Of a DNA stretch of 64,000 nt, positions 10,821-21,429 are shown piece by piece (the stretch's first letter is position 1; every line of letters begins with the position of its first letter). The notes beneath the pieces were generated by a model, which saw nothing but the letters and a program-made list of their open reading frames with translations, was not told where the DNA came from and searched no databases. The stretch lies in NCBI GenBank assembly GCA_002794785.1, contig NBBA01000017.1:558001-622000 (forward strand), in the 5' to 3' direction. The DNA comes from Coniferiporia sulphurascens. Taxonomy: Eukaryota; Basidiomycota; Agaricomycetes; Hymenochaetales; Hymenochaetaceae. The position numbers were made by a program, and so were the translations under genes.

Positions 10821-13373
10821 ATGGATACATCTCAGGACTGCACAAATTCTACACCATTGTCACAGGAGGTAACCACTTCAAGTGGCGATTCCGAAAACCA
10901 GACCGCAGAGTTCATTTCGGTTTGTTGCTCGTACTCGGAGTTTCCTCATATAACAGTATCTCATATTGTTCACAAACGCTTAGCAGACTGAGTTGCCTGC
11001 AAGGGAATATGGCGTGACAGAATCCAGATTCTTGGCGGAGGATGATTCTGACGACAGATTTTCTCCCGAGCACATAGAGGTTGCGAATGGCAGTACCTCT
11101 TCGCAGAAGGCCACGGAATGCATACATAAAGAGCTATGTGTGTTGGGTGGAGAAGGCATAGTCATTCAAGATCAAAAATTCTCCTTAGTATGTCCTCGCG
11201 CTCTCTCATATACCGCTTGCCACTGATCCTTGACTTCTCAAGCCTCTTTTATCCCCCTTCGTAAACATAAAGCAAGGCCAGTCGGTAAGGATTGCACCGT
11301 AACCTACGGTTGTGAGTATCAGTGTTGCGTTGAAAACTTATACATATCACACACAGGACCCTCCCTTAGAGGATCGGATGGAAAGCTTACAAAGTGCTTT
11401 CTCGCTTCCGCCCTCGTCACCTACAATTTCACCACAGCCATCCGATCCTGCGAATGACACATCACCGTTCTCCGCAAGTGTGCTCCAGTCTCCTTTCGGG
11501 GGATATATTGAACATACTCATACCCTGTGTGGGGACGTTTCTCTTTCAAAATCCGTGAGTAGGTACCTCATAAATGACTATTTACTCTTTAATTATTTTC
11601 GTTTTCTCCACAGGCCTCTCCTTCATTATTTCCTGTTTTAGGAACGAGTCGTCCAGGAACTTTTGGAGAAGTTATTGGCTGCCTGACTCCAGAAGAAAAC
11701 ATTGTCGATGTCAGTGGCGTCCTTAAATACTATTATTATGAACGAATTTAACCCAAGACATAGGAACTCTCTTCAACACCGGAGCTTATCTCGTGTACAT
11801 TAGAACATACTGAAACTAGATCCTTCTCCGACGAAGTGAAACCTGGAGACAAAGAAGAGGAGCTGTTATTGCCTAGCCTCTCTTTCACTGAAAAGCAAGA
11901 TATATGCGCGAAAAATGATGACGTAATTTTAGCTTACAAACACGATCGCCATGAAGTGAGTTTGGAGTACTGCACACGACAACCACGGCGATGTCCTGAG
12001 TCTGTCTCCACCTAGCCCAACAGAGAAACGTCAGGCACGTTGGCCGTTGACCTAGCCGTGACCTGCGCCTTGCCAGGGATGACTTCTCCAATGGCCACAA
12101 ATGTCAAGCCCGCAAGCACCGTCAGTGCATGTCCGTCGACTCCCGTCACAGTCACTGCGAATAGGCAGATTACAGCAGTGATCCCTTCGGAACAAGGCTC
12201 GACCTCTAGTAGTAACTCACAAGAGTCCTCGTACGGAATCGATGGAAAGCATAGCTCTAAAGTACGTATACGTCATAGCTTGAGCAAATTTGCGCGTGAC
12301 CGTGTACTCGTTCCCCAGAAGCGATCCCTCGACACAGAAGGAACACTCCAGTCTTCAGCATCGAAACGTATGACTATCGCTTCGCAAAAGAGACAACACC
12401 AGAAGCTATCGTCGCCTTTCCGGTCCCCGCTTCTGTCTAAGCCGAACCCAGGGAACTTCAGCACGCCAAGCCGTACGCGTACGGGACCGAGTTTACTTTC
12501 TCCACTTTCACTAGCATCTCGGGACACCGATAAAGGAGATCCCTATATACCTCCGAAGGAGACAGAAATTTCTCTTACAGCTGCATTGCCTCGTAATCGA
12601 CTCTCGAAGAATACTGGTTATCAAAACCGTCCAGCTTCTAGTGTCAAAGCCACCTCGCAGTTTAAATCACCTTTGGCGTCCTCTTCTACAACAAGCGCAC
12701 ACTCGCGCATAAGCACATCACGGCAAATTCAAGAACTCGAGCGAAAACTTCAACTTCTTAAGCGTGCTAGCAAAATAAAAAAGGATGGGGATGAGGAGAA
12801 GCTTGAGCAGCTCGTGCAGAAGTGGAGGGGGGTCGGTCGTGAGGCAGCTTGGGAACTTTGGCAAATTGTGCGTGACAACGACGGGTCATCTGATGCGCCG
12901 TATCCTGGGACGAATTCAAAGTCTTCCGGAGGATCGTTCTCGACTGGCTGGTTCAGCAGCCCAGATAAGCGAACGAACAACGGATTTAGCGGACAGAGCA
13001 ACTGGGGCTGGGATGCGCCTCCAGAAGGAGGAAAAGCGGAGACGAAAACGATGGAGACACTTTTGAACCGGAATCGCCCTCAAAGCTTGAGGACACGCTT
13101 TACCGATCTCTTCGCAAAAAGCCGACTGTGATTCGAACCTCTATGTTACCTCCGACGCCTCGAGGGGCGTACTTCGAGCAATGCAAAGGAGAAACCATTG
13201 AAGAAGGCCACTATACTGGCGAAGACGGACCCGAAGAAGTTAATGGAGATGACGAGAGCCTCGACCCGTCTGTTGTATCGAACAAGAGCTTGGGCACCAT
13301 GCTCTTACAGATCGGCATAGCTCACGAAACTCTAGGCTGGGTAGAGGATGAGGGTGACTTCGTTGATACTTGA
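10821..13373 (+). CDS. Mei5/Sfr1-like recombination mediator (Swi5 partner)
   Basis: Mei5/Sfr1 pairs with Sae3/Swi5 to load Rad51/Dmc1 in recombination. The N-terminal 550 or so residues are Ser/Thr/Pro-rich and disordered, spread over several exons. The conserved part is near 12720-12880: a coiled coil RQIQELERKLQLLKRA, then EKLEQLVQKWRGVGREAAW and ELWQIV, as in Sfr1 C-terminal domains. A last segment, SLGTMLLQIGIAHETLGW, ends at 13373. Start ATG 10821 joins exon 2 at CAG|CAGACTGAG in phase 0. Between about 12930 and 13050 the frame changes. A weak intron from GTCTTC (about 12931) to GGATTTAG (12989) would restore it in phase 0; otherwise there is an indel. The neighbouring divergent gene is Pch2, which fits a meiotic role. 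Confidence 0.7.
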
Positions 13374-13667
13374 TGATTTTCCACTTTTCGAACTGCTAAG
13401 TGTCCAATTTTTACCGTTATTTAACCACTCATCCTTGAGGACTGCTCACAAGACCCTTCGCTTCATTCCCGCTCCTTATTATGGAAAATTGACATTCAAT
13501 AAACCGCTAAGTTGCCCAAACGATTATGTATCATTACGCTAAAGACCTTGAGACTAATGTGTACAGACACTGCAGCGATGTTTCAATAGAAAACCATGTC
13601 ATGTATCTCGATCATGTCAGAGAAAATTCGACACCCTATCCTAATACGTGCGAGACTCGTGGATTAC
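13374..13667. other. Convergent intergenic gap
   Basis: 294 bp between the Mei5-like stop and the predicted 3' end of the minus-strand CsbD-tailed gene. Only a short plus-strand open frame from 13526 is present, which I do not support. Confidence 0.4.
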
Positions 13668-14351
13668 CTATTGATCCGGAGACAGACTCTGTATCAAATA
13701 ATGGTAAGGTACCACCTGATAGTATAGCAGTGACAATGACTTGCCTTTCGTGAAACGCCCTTGTCGTGTAAATCTTTGTTAAAGGTGAGTTTTCCAACTA
13801 TTTGTTCCGCCGTCCCTATACATTTAATTCAGCAGCTGTACAGGACTGAAGGCCAACAACAAACCTTTTATCCTGTCCGACATGTGCGGTCGGTCTGCAG
13901 AGTATGTATCCGCCCTTCCGAGTTCGCCGAACCTATTCTCAGGGAAGACTTCGTCCGATTGATACTCAGATGCTTTATCCGGGGTGTCTTCACCAAAGGA
14001 TCGTGAGGATCCTTGGCCATCGATGTCAATCCCGGTTTCTTCGTTGTCAATCTCGCTGGACTGTGTGGTGGGGGAGATACTGCCGTCTTGTGCCTGAATG
14101 CTTTCCGTGCTCCGTCCCACAAAATTCAGTCCACCGCGCTCAACTCCTTCGAAGCTATTGTTGCCCGTGTCCGTCTGGTGACTGTTTACATCAGGTGGCG
14201 ACTGTAATTCATCATAGCGGGGAGGCTCTTCAAAGTGAGACGTAGCGTCTACACAGCGTAAGTTCCAGGATCTCTAAGACTGCATTGCCAAGTAGAACCT
14301 ACCCGAAGGGGCCGAGGTGGTGCTAGGTTTCGCAAATTGTGGGGACGACAT
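13668..14351 (-). CDS. Hypothetical protein with a CsbD-like C-terminal motif
   Basis: Start ATG 14349-14351 gives MSSPQFAKPSTTSAPSG, an intron with GTAGGT donor, then a disordered acidic region with PPRYDELQSPP (a PPxY-type motif), SSEIDNEETGIDIDG and FGEDTPDKASEYQSDE. After a second intron (G|GTTTGT to TATAG|GG) the frame reads MSDRIKGTAEQIVGKLTFNK and DLHDKGVSRK. This fits the spaced K-G, G-K and L-x-x-x-G pattern of CsbD-like stress-protein motifs. The 3' end may use a GC-AG intron (AAG|GCAAGT) and stop at 13668-13670, or read through to a stop near 13694. The function is unknown; CsbD proteins are linked to stress in bacteria. The exon chain is my inference. Confidence 0.5.
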
Positions 14352-16009
14352 GTGAGGCGTGTAATTCGAGTAAGTACTTTGAAGTCCACTGACTGGCTTT
14401 ATACTCTGTAGGCAATCGCCCTCCACAGAACATCAATGACGTGGGTCCTGTAAGCAGGAAATACGCAAATGTCGAATGGACTGCGCCTCACCCGATTTAC
14501 AAGATGGCAATACATGCCCAGACTTTGTTCGTCTGAATCCGCAGCAAAGTAGTTGCCTCTTCTGGCATCTTGTTCATCGCTGTTCCCACAGAGCGCGATA
14601 GTGGGGTACGCCTCTCCACGACGCGTCATGCATAGAAACGTTTGGCGCCTGTTATGGCGTTTGTTTCCGTGTCCTCAGGTCGTGAAGTAATAATAACTGA
14701 TACTATTCGGACGTGTTATGCTGGCGTCATTGACTCCCCTTCCGTCTTCCCGGTGACCTGCCTTCGTCCTGGCCTTCCGACTTCTCGTTAACTTCTTCGA
14801 CATATCAGGTTGGAGGCGTGTGATTCCCTGTTATGGGATGTGGACTAAGCAGTATTATTCCTTACGTTGAGAGATCAAGTATACTTGCCGCCCAATTACT
14901 TATCATGTACCGTCCTTCGATAGTCCTACCATATCGTTCATTTCCTACCCAAACGAGCTTTGTATCGCGAGCTCGTTTAGGACTGATCGACATGACGTCA
15001 GGCAGAACCTGAGCTTCCGGTGCAGTGTGCCTCAGCGATTGTCCAATTGTGTCTTCCACTGCGATATTCGTCAACATCTGAGTAGGCACCTCGGCATGTG
15101 TAAAATGACTTTTGTACCCGTGCAGTATCGCTCGTTCTGAGAGGCTTTTAAGCTCTCTGTTCTATTGGTTTCCCTTGTTAGTTCGACACTTGATGGAATA
15201 TGATTGTCGAAAATATGCATAAAGATGGACCTTGCCTGCTCCGTAAATCACATCGATTTGCACAACAAGTGACGGTCTTAAGCAAATAGACCCTGCCCCT
15301 TAATTCTTACAAAATTCTTCTAAAAAACCTTAAGGTGACCCTAACCCATAAACCGAGAGATATGACTCGACATCAATTACACGGCTCCTACTAGTACGGC
15401 TCTCAAGGGGTGTCTCCCCAGGAATGCAGCCATTAGTTTTTTGTATATATGTGCACGCGAGAATCTGTTCCTGCCAATGTTTTCAGTTCCGACTCCGCGA
15501 AGTCGGGTAGGATAATAAGTTGGTCCAATAATCACATTTGACCTGACATAGACGTAGTGATGGCCACAATAAATCCCCTCCTATATTTACCCACCGGGCG
15601 GCGCAAGCGGAGCAAGACTATACATAAAACAGCGCGGCCAAAGCATGGTCATAGTAGCAACATCGGCTTACATAACTGTCAAGAATCGACCAATTGTAAA
15701 CGAATAACCTCCGACAAGCATTGAGTATGAATTCTGAAGCTTCCAATATAAACAATCCACGGCTGGTGCATGCAGGAAGGAATGGGGGCTCTTCGTGAGG
15801 TATGAAGAAAGCCCACCGTATTGAGTTCCAATGACAATGGCGGTCGGAATTCCATTAGAGAGATGTGAGTTGAGCTTCCGTCGTGTGAGTAATAAGGGAA
15901 GAGGCAAGAGGCCACAGGTTCATCTCTCAGGCCGTCTTTGGTGCTTTCACTCGCCTAGAACGGGTTGTAGAGCTTATTGGTACGTATTTTCCGGAGAGGT
16001 CAGAGTCCT
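14352..16009. other. Intergenic region without a supported gene
   Basis: About 1.66 kb. A 77-codon minus-strand ORF with a real ATG at 14629 lies here, and another minus-strand frame of 75 codons at 14862-15089 starts without ATG. Neither shows a known motif or joins convincingly to neighbours. An ACGCGTCA octamer occurs near 14617. Confidence 0.4.
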
Positions 16010-18059
16010 TTACTTCTTCTCAGAGTCAGAGCCGTGAAAAATCTCGGACTTCGACAATGACCTTTGACGTTTGAGAGCGTTTGTCGCGATATACACATCA
16101 GAAGATTCTTCCTGAGAGAACTCTGTTCGAGCTTCCCTTTCATACGGTTTCACTTCCATATCGCTGTCTTCTGCAATAGTGGTCACCCTGCCGTTAAGCA
16201 AGCCATCAGGAATCAATCTGCGTTTGAAGCCCTCGTCATATCCTATGCATTTCATCGTCCATACGTTAATTCTCTGGAAAGAAAGAGCAGAGTCAGTCAA
16301 CTCTCCAAACCTCCCTAAAATAGACTCTATACCTCCTCGCCTCGGATGAACGCAATCTCAACTTCGGATTGCGAAACTGCTTTCCGCAAAAACTCTTTCC
16401 CATGGGTTAAGTGCTCCTGGATCTCCTCAGCACTAGGTTCACGGCGCTGTAAGCGACGCAAGTGAACAGCTGCGAGCGTTAGCGTTCCCCATCGAGTCTT
16501 CATAACATTGTCGGCCCAAGTGCTCTGTACCTATTGAAAGCTAAAGATGGTTCCAAACACAGCCAAGAAAAGAGACATACTTTCTGCGGCATACGTCTAA
16601 ACTCTTCTCCAGTCAATGGCCTTGAGGGCTTGATTTCGTAGAGACCCATGACGTTCCACTTATTTGTGGCATATCTAGATATTAAGAGCTCCTCGCAATT
16701 AGGCCATAGGTTCGGGTCACGTAGGGCAAAATACAGGCCCGGAGCGCCTGGAATTTGAGGAGCATGAGGATTGTATTCCAAAATGGGGCACATAAAGCGC
16801 TTGTAGGCATGCAGAGACGTATATTTGCCGTTTGTTATTTTAGGGAAAGTTCCTTGGGGGCTGCCCCCACACGCGATGCGCAGATCTTCCCGAGTAAAAA
16901 GGTGGTCCAAAATGAGCGACCTGGTTCTTATGGGGAATATTTCAAAACCTATGTCCCTGATGCGTGAATAGATAACATCTGCGGGAAGCTCCGAAACGAG
17001 AAAAGTTCCAACAACGGGCTACAAGGAACAGGATGAAAGCTGAACGGATTTGTGACATAAAAGACTCACGTTCTTCAAGTGTCCTAATGCTTCCCTACAT
17101 TCTGCAACATCGGGAACCCCAAGCACGGGGTACGCAGTTTGCGCGATGAATGCATTAGCAGACTCATCTATCTTTATTTCTTCCTCCTTCTCAGAAAGGA
17201 CACCACTAAGGGGTTTTCTATCGGACTTTCAATCGTACAAGTCAAAAGGCTAATTTAAACAACGAAAATAAAATAAGAGTTATTGTACTTACGTGTTTGC
17301 CCCGTAAAGTTCTGCATCGTTGTCATCGGAGAACTCATCTACGTCGATGACTGATCGCTCTGGTTGTTTCCCTTTCAACCTTTTCTTTATACTGGTCGGT
17401 GAAGAACTTCTTTTCAGTCGAACCTGAGGTGAAGCGCGTGACGGCGACTGTCGTGAACGTTAAAACCTTCTGGTTTGCGAATGAATAAAACTCACATATT
17501 TCCTCGTTGCTGAAGTGAGAGAGGACTGTTTCGGACCTTCAGATGTGCATGTATTCAAATCCGACAATCGGCCTATGTCGGGTACCTTGAGTTAAAATAA
17601 CCCACTATAAGCCTAATCATAGTTACTTAAACTTTAGTAGAACAATGATCGTCTGCTTACTGGGCTACTTTCCTGTTTAATATCACCTGAAACCGGGTCG
17701 ACAGGGGATATGTATGGGGCATGAGATAGTATCCTGAGACTAGTATCTGATTCGGTATCTGTCAGCCGATTTTCAAGTCTGAATCCTAGACAATCCTTCA
17801 AGTGGCGGTGGTAACTGTCGACGCTCTCCTTCAGCACCCTCTCAGAGGCCCTTACGACCTGCAATTCGTGTCTATCGTTCTGTAGCTCAGCTACCTGCCG
17901 CTTAAGTACCTCCATGATCTCGTTCATATGTCGTAGCTCGTGGTCTTTTTTGACTAGACTGGCGCTTGCCAACGAAAACTGTGAAGTGAGATATTTGTTT
18001 TCGCGCCTTAGGTCACTGAGTTCCTTGGCATTTCGCTGCAGGTCTGAAGAAGAGGCCAT
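16010..18059 (-). CDS. Coiled-coil protein with a DUF6697-like domain
   Basis: The function is unknown. The ATG 18057-18059 opens MASSSDLQRNAKELSDLRRE, a coiled coil of about 100 residues (KKDHELRHMNEIMEVLKRQV and following). A basic nuclear-signal-like patch KKRLKGKQPERS comes next, then the conserved domain: TREDLRIACGGSPQGTFPKI, RFMCPILEYNPHAPQIPGAP, GLYFALRD, WNVMGLYEI. After introns come LRRLQRREPSAEEIQEHL and INVWTMKCIGYDEGFKRRL. This layout matches a family common in mushroom-forming basidiomycetes, which I recall as DUF6697. The name is from memory, the domain pattern from the sequence. At least six short introns were followed and keep frame. The C-terminus is acidic and disordered. 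Confidence 0.7.
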
Positions 18060-18406
18060 GACGCTGATAAGTCAGTGATAAGGACAGCCAAAAGGACAGA
18101 ACATAATTGGGGGCGAAGCCTCAGTTATCCGGTTAGGGCTCTCAAAAAGCTAGCTTAGTCAGCGTAGCTTGATGCTGTGCGGCCCCCCCCCCCCGTGAGA
18201 ACATCCTCTTGCCCTCAAGCCAGCCTCGAAAAAGGCCATTCCCTGCTCAACTAGGATAAAGCCGTGTGCATAGCTTCGCCTCTCCACTCTATGTGGCTCC
18301 CCACATATATTAACATAGTTTCAAGCCGAGAGTGACTTCGTCGTAATTACGTGGTCTGTGCTTTCTGTCGACACCTGATATTGTCCATACTTCCACAACA
18401 GAACGA
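18060..18406. other. Intergenic region with poly-C tract
   Basis: 347 bp upstream of the coiled-coil gene and of tRNA-Arg. It holds a homopolymer run of about 12-13 C at 18183-18194 and no supported coding sequence. Confidence 0.5.
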
Positions 18407-18485
18407 GGCCGCCTGGCGAAATGGTATCGCGTCTGACTACGACTATGTTATCAGGAGATTGCAGGTTCGAGACCTGCGGTGGTCA
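18407..18485 (+). tRNA. tRNA-Arg(ACG) with a short intron
   Basis: The cloverleaf can be folded by eye. The acceptor stem GGCCGCC pairs with GGTGGTC (two G-U pairs). The D stem GCGA pairs with TCGC. The anticodon stem TCTGA pairs with TCAGG, with loop CTACGA followed by a 7-nt insertion (about CTATGTT) after position 37. The T arm is GCAGG-TTCGAGA-CCTGC, with discriminator A. Anticodon ACG reads Arg CGN codons. A poly-T stretch follows at once, as expected for Pol III termination. A sister copy lies at 28871-28952 on the other strand. Confidence 0.93.
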
Positions 18486-18955
18486 TTTTTATATTTTTTT
18501 TGTGCCTATTCCTACACGAAATCGCTTCTCCATCGAACTCCTGCCTGGCGGCATTCATGTCTTTAATTAAATTTTCTACCTCTTCTTGAAATCCAGGAGG
18601 ACGACTCCTGTCATACTAAAAAATCATCCCTGGATATGAAAGGTTTCTGCCTCTTCCAACTCGTATCCACCGGTCAGAGCTGTCCGCGGCTGGACACTTT
18701 TTTGAGTTGATTGTTTTGCAGTACTAGTACCGGCACCAACGTGATACGCAGTGTTTCCTCGACGTATCATATGAGTCTCAGTTGGCGGGTGTGAGTTGCC
18801 AAGTGGCGGAAGGATAATGAGCTCGCTATCAGCTCAGGAAAGCGGAGGCAAAAGTGCTGCGGCCGGCCGGCCCGTCGTGCGGTCACGTGCTCATAGGCGA
18901 AATTTGAGAGACCTTCAAGTTTACTCACCGTGGCACTCCCCATTCGTGTTCGCAC
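18486..18955. other. Intergenic region upstream of Icp55
   Basis: 470 bp beginning with the T-rich terminator of the tRNA. A minus-strand and a plus-strand short ORF overlap here without motifs. A GC-rich patch (ggccggccggcc) lies near 18861. Nothing else is recognised. Confidence 0.4.
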
Positions 18956-21269
18956 ATGTCTCTGCTGTCTCGCATCAGGCCACAAGTAACAGCTTCGCGT
19001 CGCTATATCCAGAAAAGAGAAACATGCGTTAGGAAGTATGCGACCGACCTAGGTAGAACGCATGATTTCGCCAAACCGTCTGCCTTTGGCCAACCCCTGT
19101 ATCCTTCGCACCCCAACCTCGGTCAGAGAGCATGTTGTCAATCGTCAAACCACGCTTACACACTTATCAGATAGTGCGTCAAGATGAGGTGACACCCGGG
19201 ATCACTTCAGAAGAGTATGAGACGCGGAAAGCACGGCTCATGCGGGAACTGCCGGAATCGAGCGTGGTGGTGTCCGTTGCGGCCCCCGTAAAATATATGA
19301 GCGGAGGTGAGCTTTAAATATATTTCTTTATGTTTAATTCACTCACAACACCGTAGAGATATTGTGAGTGCTCTCAAAAAATAATGAGTCGAGTACTTCT
19401 CTAACAGGCTTCAAGCTACAAATTTCGCCAGTCCTCTGACTTCTGGTACCTGACTGGGTTCCAGGAGCCTGAATCTGCGGTGGTCATAGGTATGTAGTCG
19501 CGCATTTTATTGCTGCTGCTCGCTTATTCGAATCTTGAAGAAAACTTGTCGTCCGGTTATAAATCGACGTTATTCTGTAGAGGGAAAGATGCTGCGAAGG
19601 AAAAATGGGAAGGGGCAAGGTGTGTAGCTTGACACAATTGCGTATGCAGATATATTCCCCCCTTTTTTCTGACATTGGTTACCGGATTTCCCTTTAATCT
19701 CGTTGGTAGAACCGACTTTAGTACGGCAGCTGCTGTCTTTGGAGTAGACGAGGTCCGCTTCATCGACGAGTTCCCCACTGTACTAAGAGAACTTTCCTCT
19801 CGCTATGCGTATGTGTACGCGGATGGTGCAAGTAGTTCTCGGCGCGTTCGCCAACAAAAGTCGCTATTACGTTACCTGACGTCCCCATCCTCCGCAAGGA
19901 CTGAGTACGAGGGTATCATTGACGCATTACCCAGTACTAAACGTCGGAGTCTCGCTGCGGAGCTAGGGAAAATGCGCTCAGTCAAGAGTAAGGCTGAGCA
20001 ACAAGTCATGCTACAGGCGGCCCAGATCAGCGGGCGCGCACACGCTAAGGTTCGCCTTTCCCATTGTACGGCGGCGTCATACATTGTAAAGACGAGTCTA
20101 CAGACCATGCGTTTCACTGAACCTGGAATGCCGGAATCGTCGCTCGCTGCACATTTCGAGTATTTATGCGCTTTGAATGGTTCGCAAAGGCCTGCCTACG
20201 TTCCCGTGGTTGCATCGGGGTGAGTGGAAAAACAAGACTGGTCAAAATTTATTGACTAACTGTCCACAGAGCAAATGCACTGATCATTCATTACACATCA
20301 AACGATCAGATCGTACGCGACGGTGAAATGGTACTGATTGACGCAGGTTGTGAATACAAGTATGTAGATCGTTAGGCGTAATAAAAGTCACTTACACTCC
20401 TCTTTTCTTTCAGTGGTTACGCGTCTGACATCGGTAAGTCTTCATGTCATTCATAGTATGTTCGTTGTCTAATGTGGACCCGATCAGCACGTACATACCC
20501 CGCAAATGGTGTATTCACACCAGCACAGCGAGATCTATACTCAGCCGTGCTCGCTGCTCAGAAGGCTTGTGTTGCGTTGTGTACAGAGTCCGCGCAGGTT
20601 ACTTTAAATGAGTTGCACCGCAAATCATGCGATCTACTCCGCGTGGAACTCAACCAAATTGGCTTCGGGCTTTCTACGGGGGACCTCGAGAGAATTCTGT
20701 ATCCGCACTACTTAAGCCATCCCATTGGAATTGGTGAGTTCATCTTACCTTGTGGGACATGGCGTTCGCTCTGACTTTTCCTGTTTAGACCTACACGAGT
20801 CGAGCCATTTTGACCGTAGTGCTCGGTAAGCTGTCCTTCCATTTTGGGGGATAGTATTATCAGTATAATAATTAACGTTTTAATAGTCTTGTCTCCGGAA
20901 TGGTGATCACTATTGAGCCGGGTCCGTTCTCCGTTCCTCAGCTGCTTTACCTGTACTTGACATGGTTTTCTTTCAGGTATATACGTTCCCCCCTCAAACC
21001 AGTTTCCAAAACACTTTCATAACATTGGCATCCGGATCGAGGCAAGTCGATAAACTCTGGCGTTGTCAGCATACAAGCTTAATAATCTGCGTCTTCTAGG
21101 ATGAGGTGCTTGTTCAAAAGGACCACCCTGTTGTGTTAAGTGCTTCTGCGCCGAAAGAGGTTCGTTAATATTGCGAAACTACGACAATACACTTCACTTA
21201 TTGAGTTTCCCATAGATCGTTGATGTAGAAGGGGCCTGTCAGGGGTCTATTGGTTTGGAAGCACACTAA
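18956..21269 (+). CDS. ICP55: Icp55-type mitochondrial Xaa-Pro aminopeptidase
   Basis: Icp55 (XPNPEP3 type) removes a destabilising residue from mitochondrial proteins after presequence cleavage. The protein starts [20 protein letters not shown], an Arg-rich, acid-poor presequence, then [22 protein letters not shown]. The aminopeptidase P fold follows: [50 protein letters not shown]. Pita-bread metal ligands are visible: [17 protein letters not shown] (two Asp), [14 protein letters not shown] (His), ITIEPG (Glu) and [15 protein letters not shown] (Glu). About a dozen exons were followed, including microexons of 7 nt (19357-19363), 20 nt (20414-20433) and 37 nt (20789-20825). All joins keep frame and the stop is at 21267-21269. 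It ends 160 bp from the convergent APC transporter. Confidence 0.9.
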
Positions 21270-21429
21270 ATCACCTATTCGCCATCTATAATTTCATATA
21301 TATTGGCACAGCAAGAAGATACATCACCTCACACATCTACTACTTTACCTGTCTCCGAAATAATATCGCCTAATGCATTCTGTTCACTCCTTCCCACCGT
21401 TCACGTATTCTCGATAGAGTCCCCCTTCT

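Noticed and set aside
14399..14629. 77-codon minus-strand ORF with a true ATG
   Set aside because: No motif, and no convincing junction to the CsbD-tailed gene downstream; left as possible but unsupported.
18181..18196. Poly-C run as a possible regulatory or structural element
   Set aside because: A single homopolymer with no partner tracts, so not a G-quadruplex pattern; length may be a sequencing artefact.
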